A stretch of DNA of 64,000 nt, from the NCBI RefSeq assembly GCF_001729485.1, contig NZ_CP017157.1, positions 4,464,001 through 4,528,000 of the forward strand, read 5' to 3'. Shown in pieces: positions 63,821 through 64,000 of the stretch (the stretch's first letter is position 1; each line of letters opens with the position of its first letter). The notes under the pieces were generated by a model. It made no database searches. It had not been told where the DNA came from and was given only the letters and a program-made list of their open reading frames with translations. A program made the translations under genes and the position numbers. This DNA is from Streptomyces lydicus (GTDB lineage Bacteria; Actinomycetota; Actinomycetes; Streptomycetales; Streptomycetaceae).

Positions 63821-64000
63821 ATGCCCGTCAGACCCCGCGCCGCGACCAGCGGCCCGCTGCGCATGCGCGAATTCCGCCTCCTGCTCGCCGGAGCCGCCGC
63901 CGGACAGCTCGGCGCCCAGGTGACCCTGGTCGCCCTGCCCCTCGTGGCGGTCCTCCAGCTGCACGCCCCCGCCTTTCAGGTGGGTCTGCTCACCGCCGCC
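63821..64000 (+). CDS. MFS transporter, N-terminal part (cut by window end)
   Basis: The first 60 residues are visible: a short basic start, LRMREFRLLLAGAAAGQLGAQ, then a first membrane helix VTLVALPLVAVLQLHAPAFQ and VGLLTAA. This is the usual beginning of enterobactin-exporter-type (MFS_3) transporters in Streptomyces. Start ATG at 63821 with a weak ribosome-binding site; the frame runs off the window. Substrate unknown. Confidence 0.7.
   Translation, partial: MPVRPRAATSGPLRMREFRLLLAGAAAGQLGAQVTLVALPLVAVLQLHAPAFQVGLLTAA

Noticed and set aside
1..64000. CRISPR arrays, tRNA/rRNA genes, insertion sequences or prophage
   Set aside because: No regularly spaced repeats, tRNA-like cloverleaf, transposase-like protein or phage structural gene was recognised, apart from the encapsulin, whose HK97 fold is shared with phages.

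Overview
The window is about 64 kb of very GC-rich DNA with strong G/C bias at third codon positions, many GTG and some TTG starts, 4-nt ATGA/GTGA gene overlaps and long GC-rich hairpin terminators. With the gene families present (SAV_2336-type vWA protein, CGNR zinc finger, EshA-like encapsulin, crtEIBV/crtYTU carotenoid genes, SigB/F/G-type sigma factor) it looks like a Streptomyces chromosome, probably an accessory-rich part. I saw no rRNA, tRNA, CRISPR array, insertion sequence or phage gene.

Layout. 0.2-5.2 kb: an NAD kinase, then a leftward set for cell-surface glycan: a proline-rich membrane protein, a NodB-like/GT2 glycosyltransferase fusion whose deacetylase metal ligands are all replaced, and an LCP-family transferase. 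5.2-13.9 kb: scattered singles, including a His-rich secreted peptide, a frameshifted M15-like peptidase, an APC permease, an HTH-Clp_N protein with a promoter built from two palindromes and apparently leaderless, an HAD hydrolase facing a CGNR regulator, a small BLIP/SmpA-like secreted protein, and an alpha/beta hydrolase-TetR pair around a palindromic operator. 14.3-17.2 kb: a family 2B encapsulin shell overlapping its cysteine desulfurase cargo gene. 17.3-18.5 kb: a two-gene graspetide locus (precursor plus ATP-grasp ligase) without the usual methyltransferase.

18.8-29.1 kb: the most unusual block. It has a 1681-residue kinase-like/STAND NTPase/helical-repeat protein, a small antisense membrane protein, a VMAP protein, a vWA (SAV_2336-type) protein translationally coupled to it, and a GAF-PP2C phosphatase. 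This resembles the vWA-MoxR-VMAP ternary conflict systems, but no MoxR ATPase is present and the giant STAND protein occupies the ATPase role. The VMAP protein carries no enzymatic effector.

29.2-37.6 kb: an aromatic carotenoid (isorenieratene-type) cluster, crtE-crtI-crtB-crtV rightward and crtY-crtT-crtU leftward, with three 10-bp direct repeats just upstream of crtY. 37.8-44.5 kb: a GH15 enzyme, a bacterioferritin, an RsbW-like ATPase with a SigB-family sigma factor, a secreted beta-trefoil protein, a YdcF-family membrane protein and a cupin.

44.7-60.5 kb: a Wzx/Wzy-type exopolysaccharide locus: initiating sugar transferase, GDP-L-fucose synthesis (fcl, gmd), WcaF-like acetyltransferase, two glycosyltransferases, polymerase, a chain-length regulator with a degenerate tyrosine-kinase domain, a flippase, a secreted beta-propeller/FN3 protein, a TagD-like cytidylyltransferase, a CDP-alcohol phosphatidyltransferase and a lipoprotein beta-helix protein. 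The set suggests a fucose-containing polymer that may also carry an alcohol phosphate. 60.6-64 kb: a secreted M28 aminopeptidase, a small His-rich secreted protein, an unknown 91-residue protein, and the start of an MFS transporter cut by the window edge.
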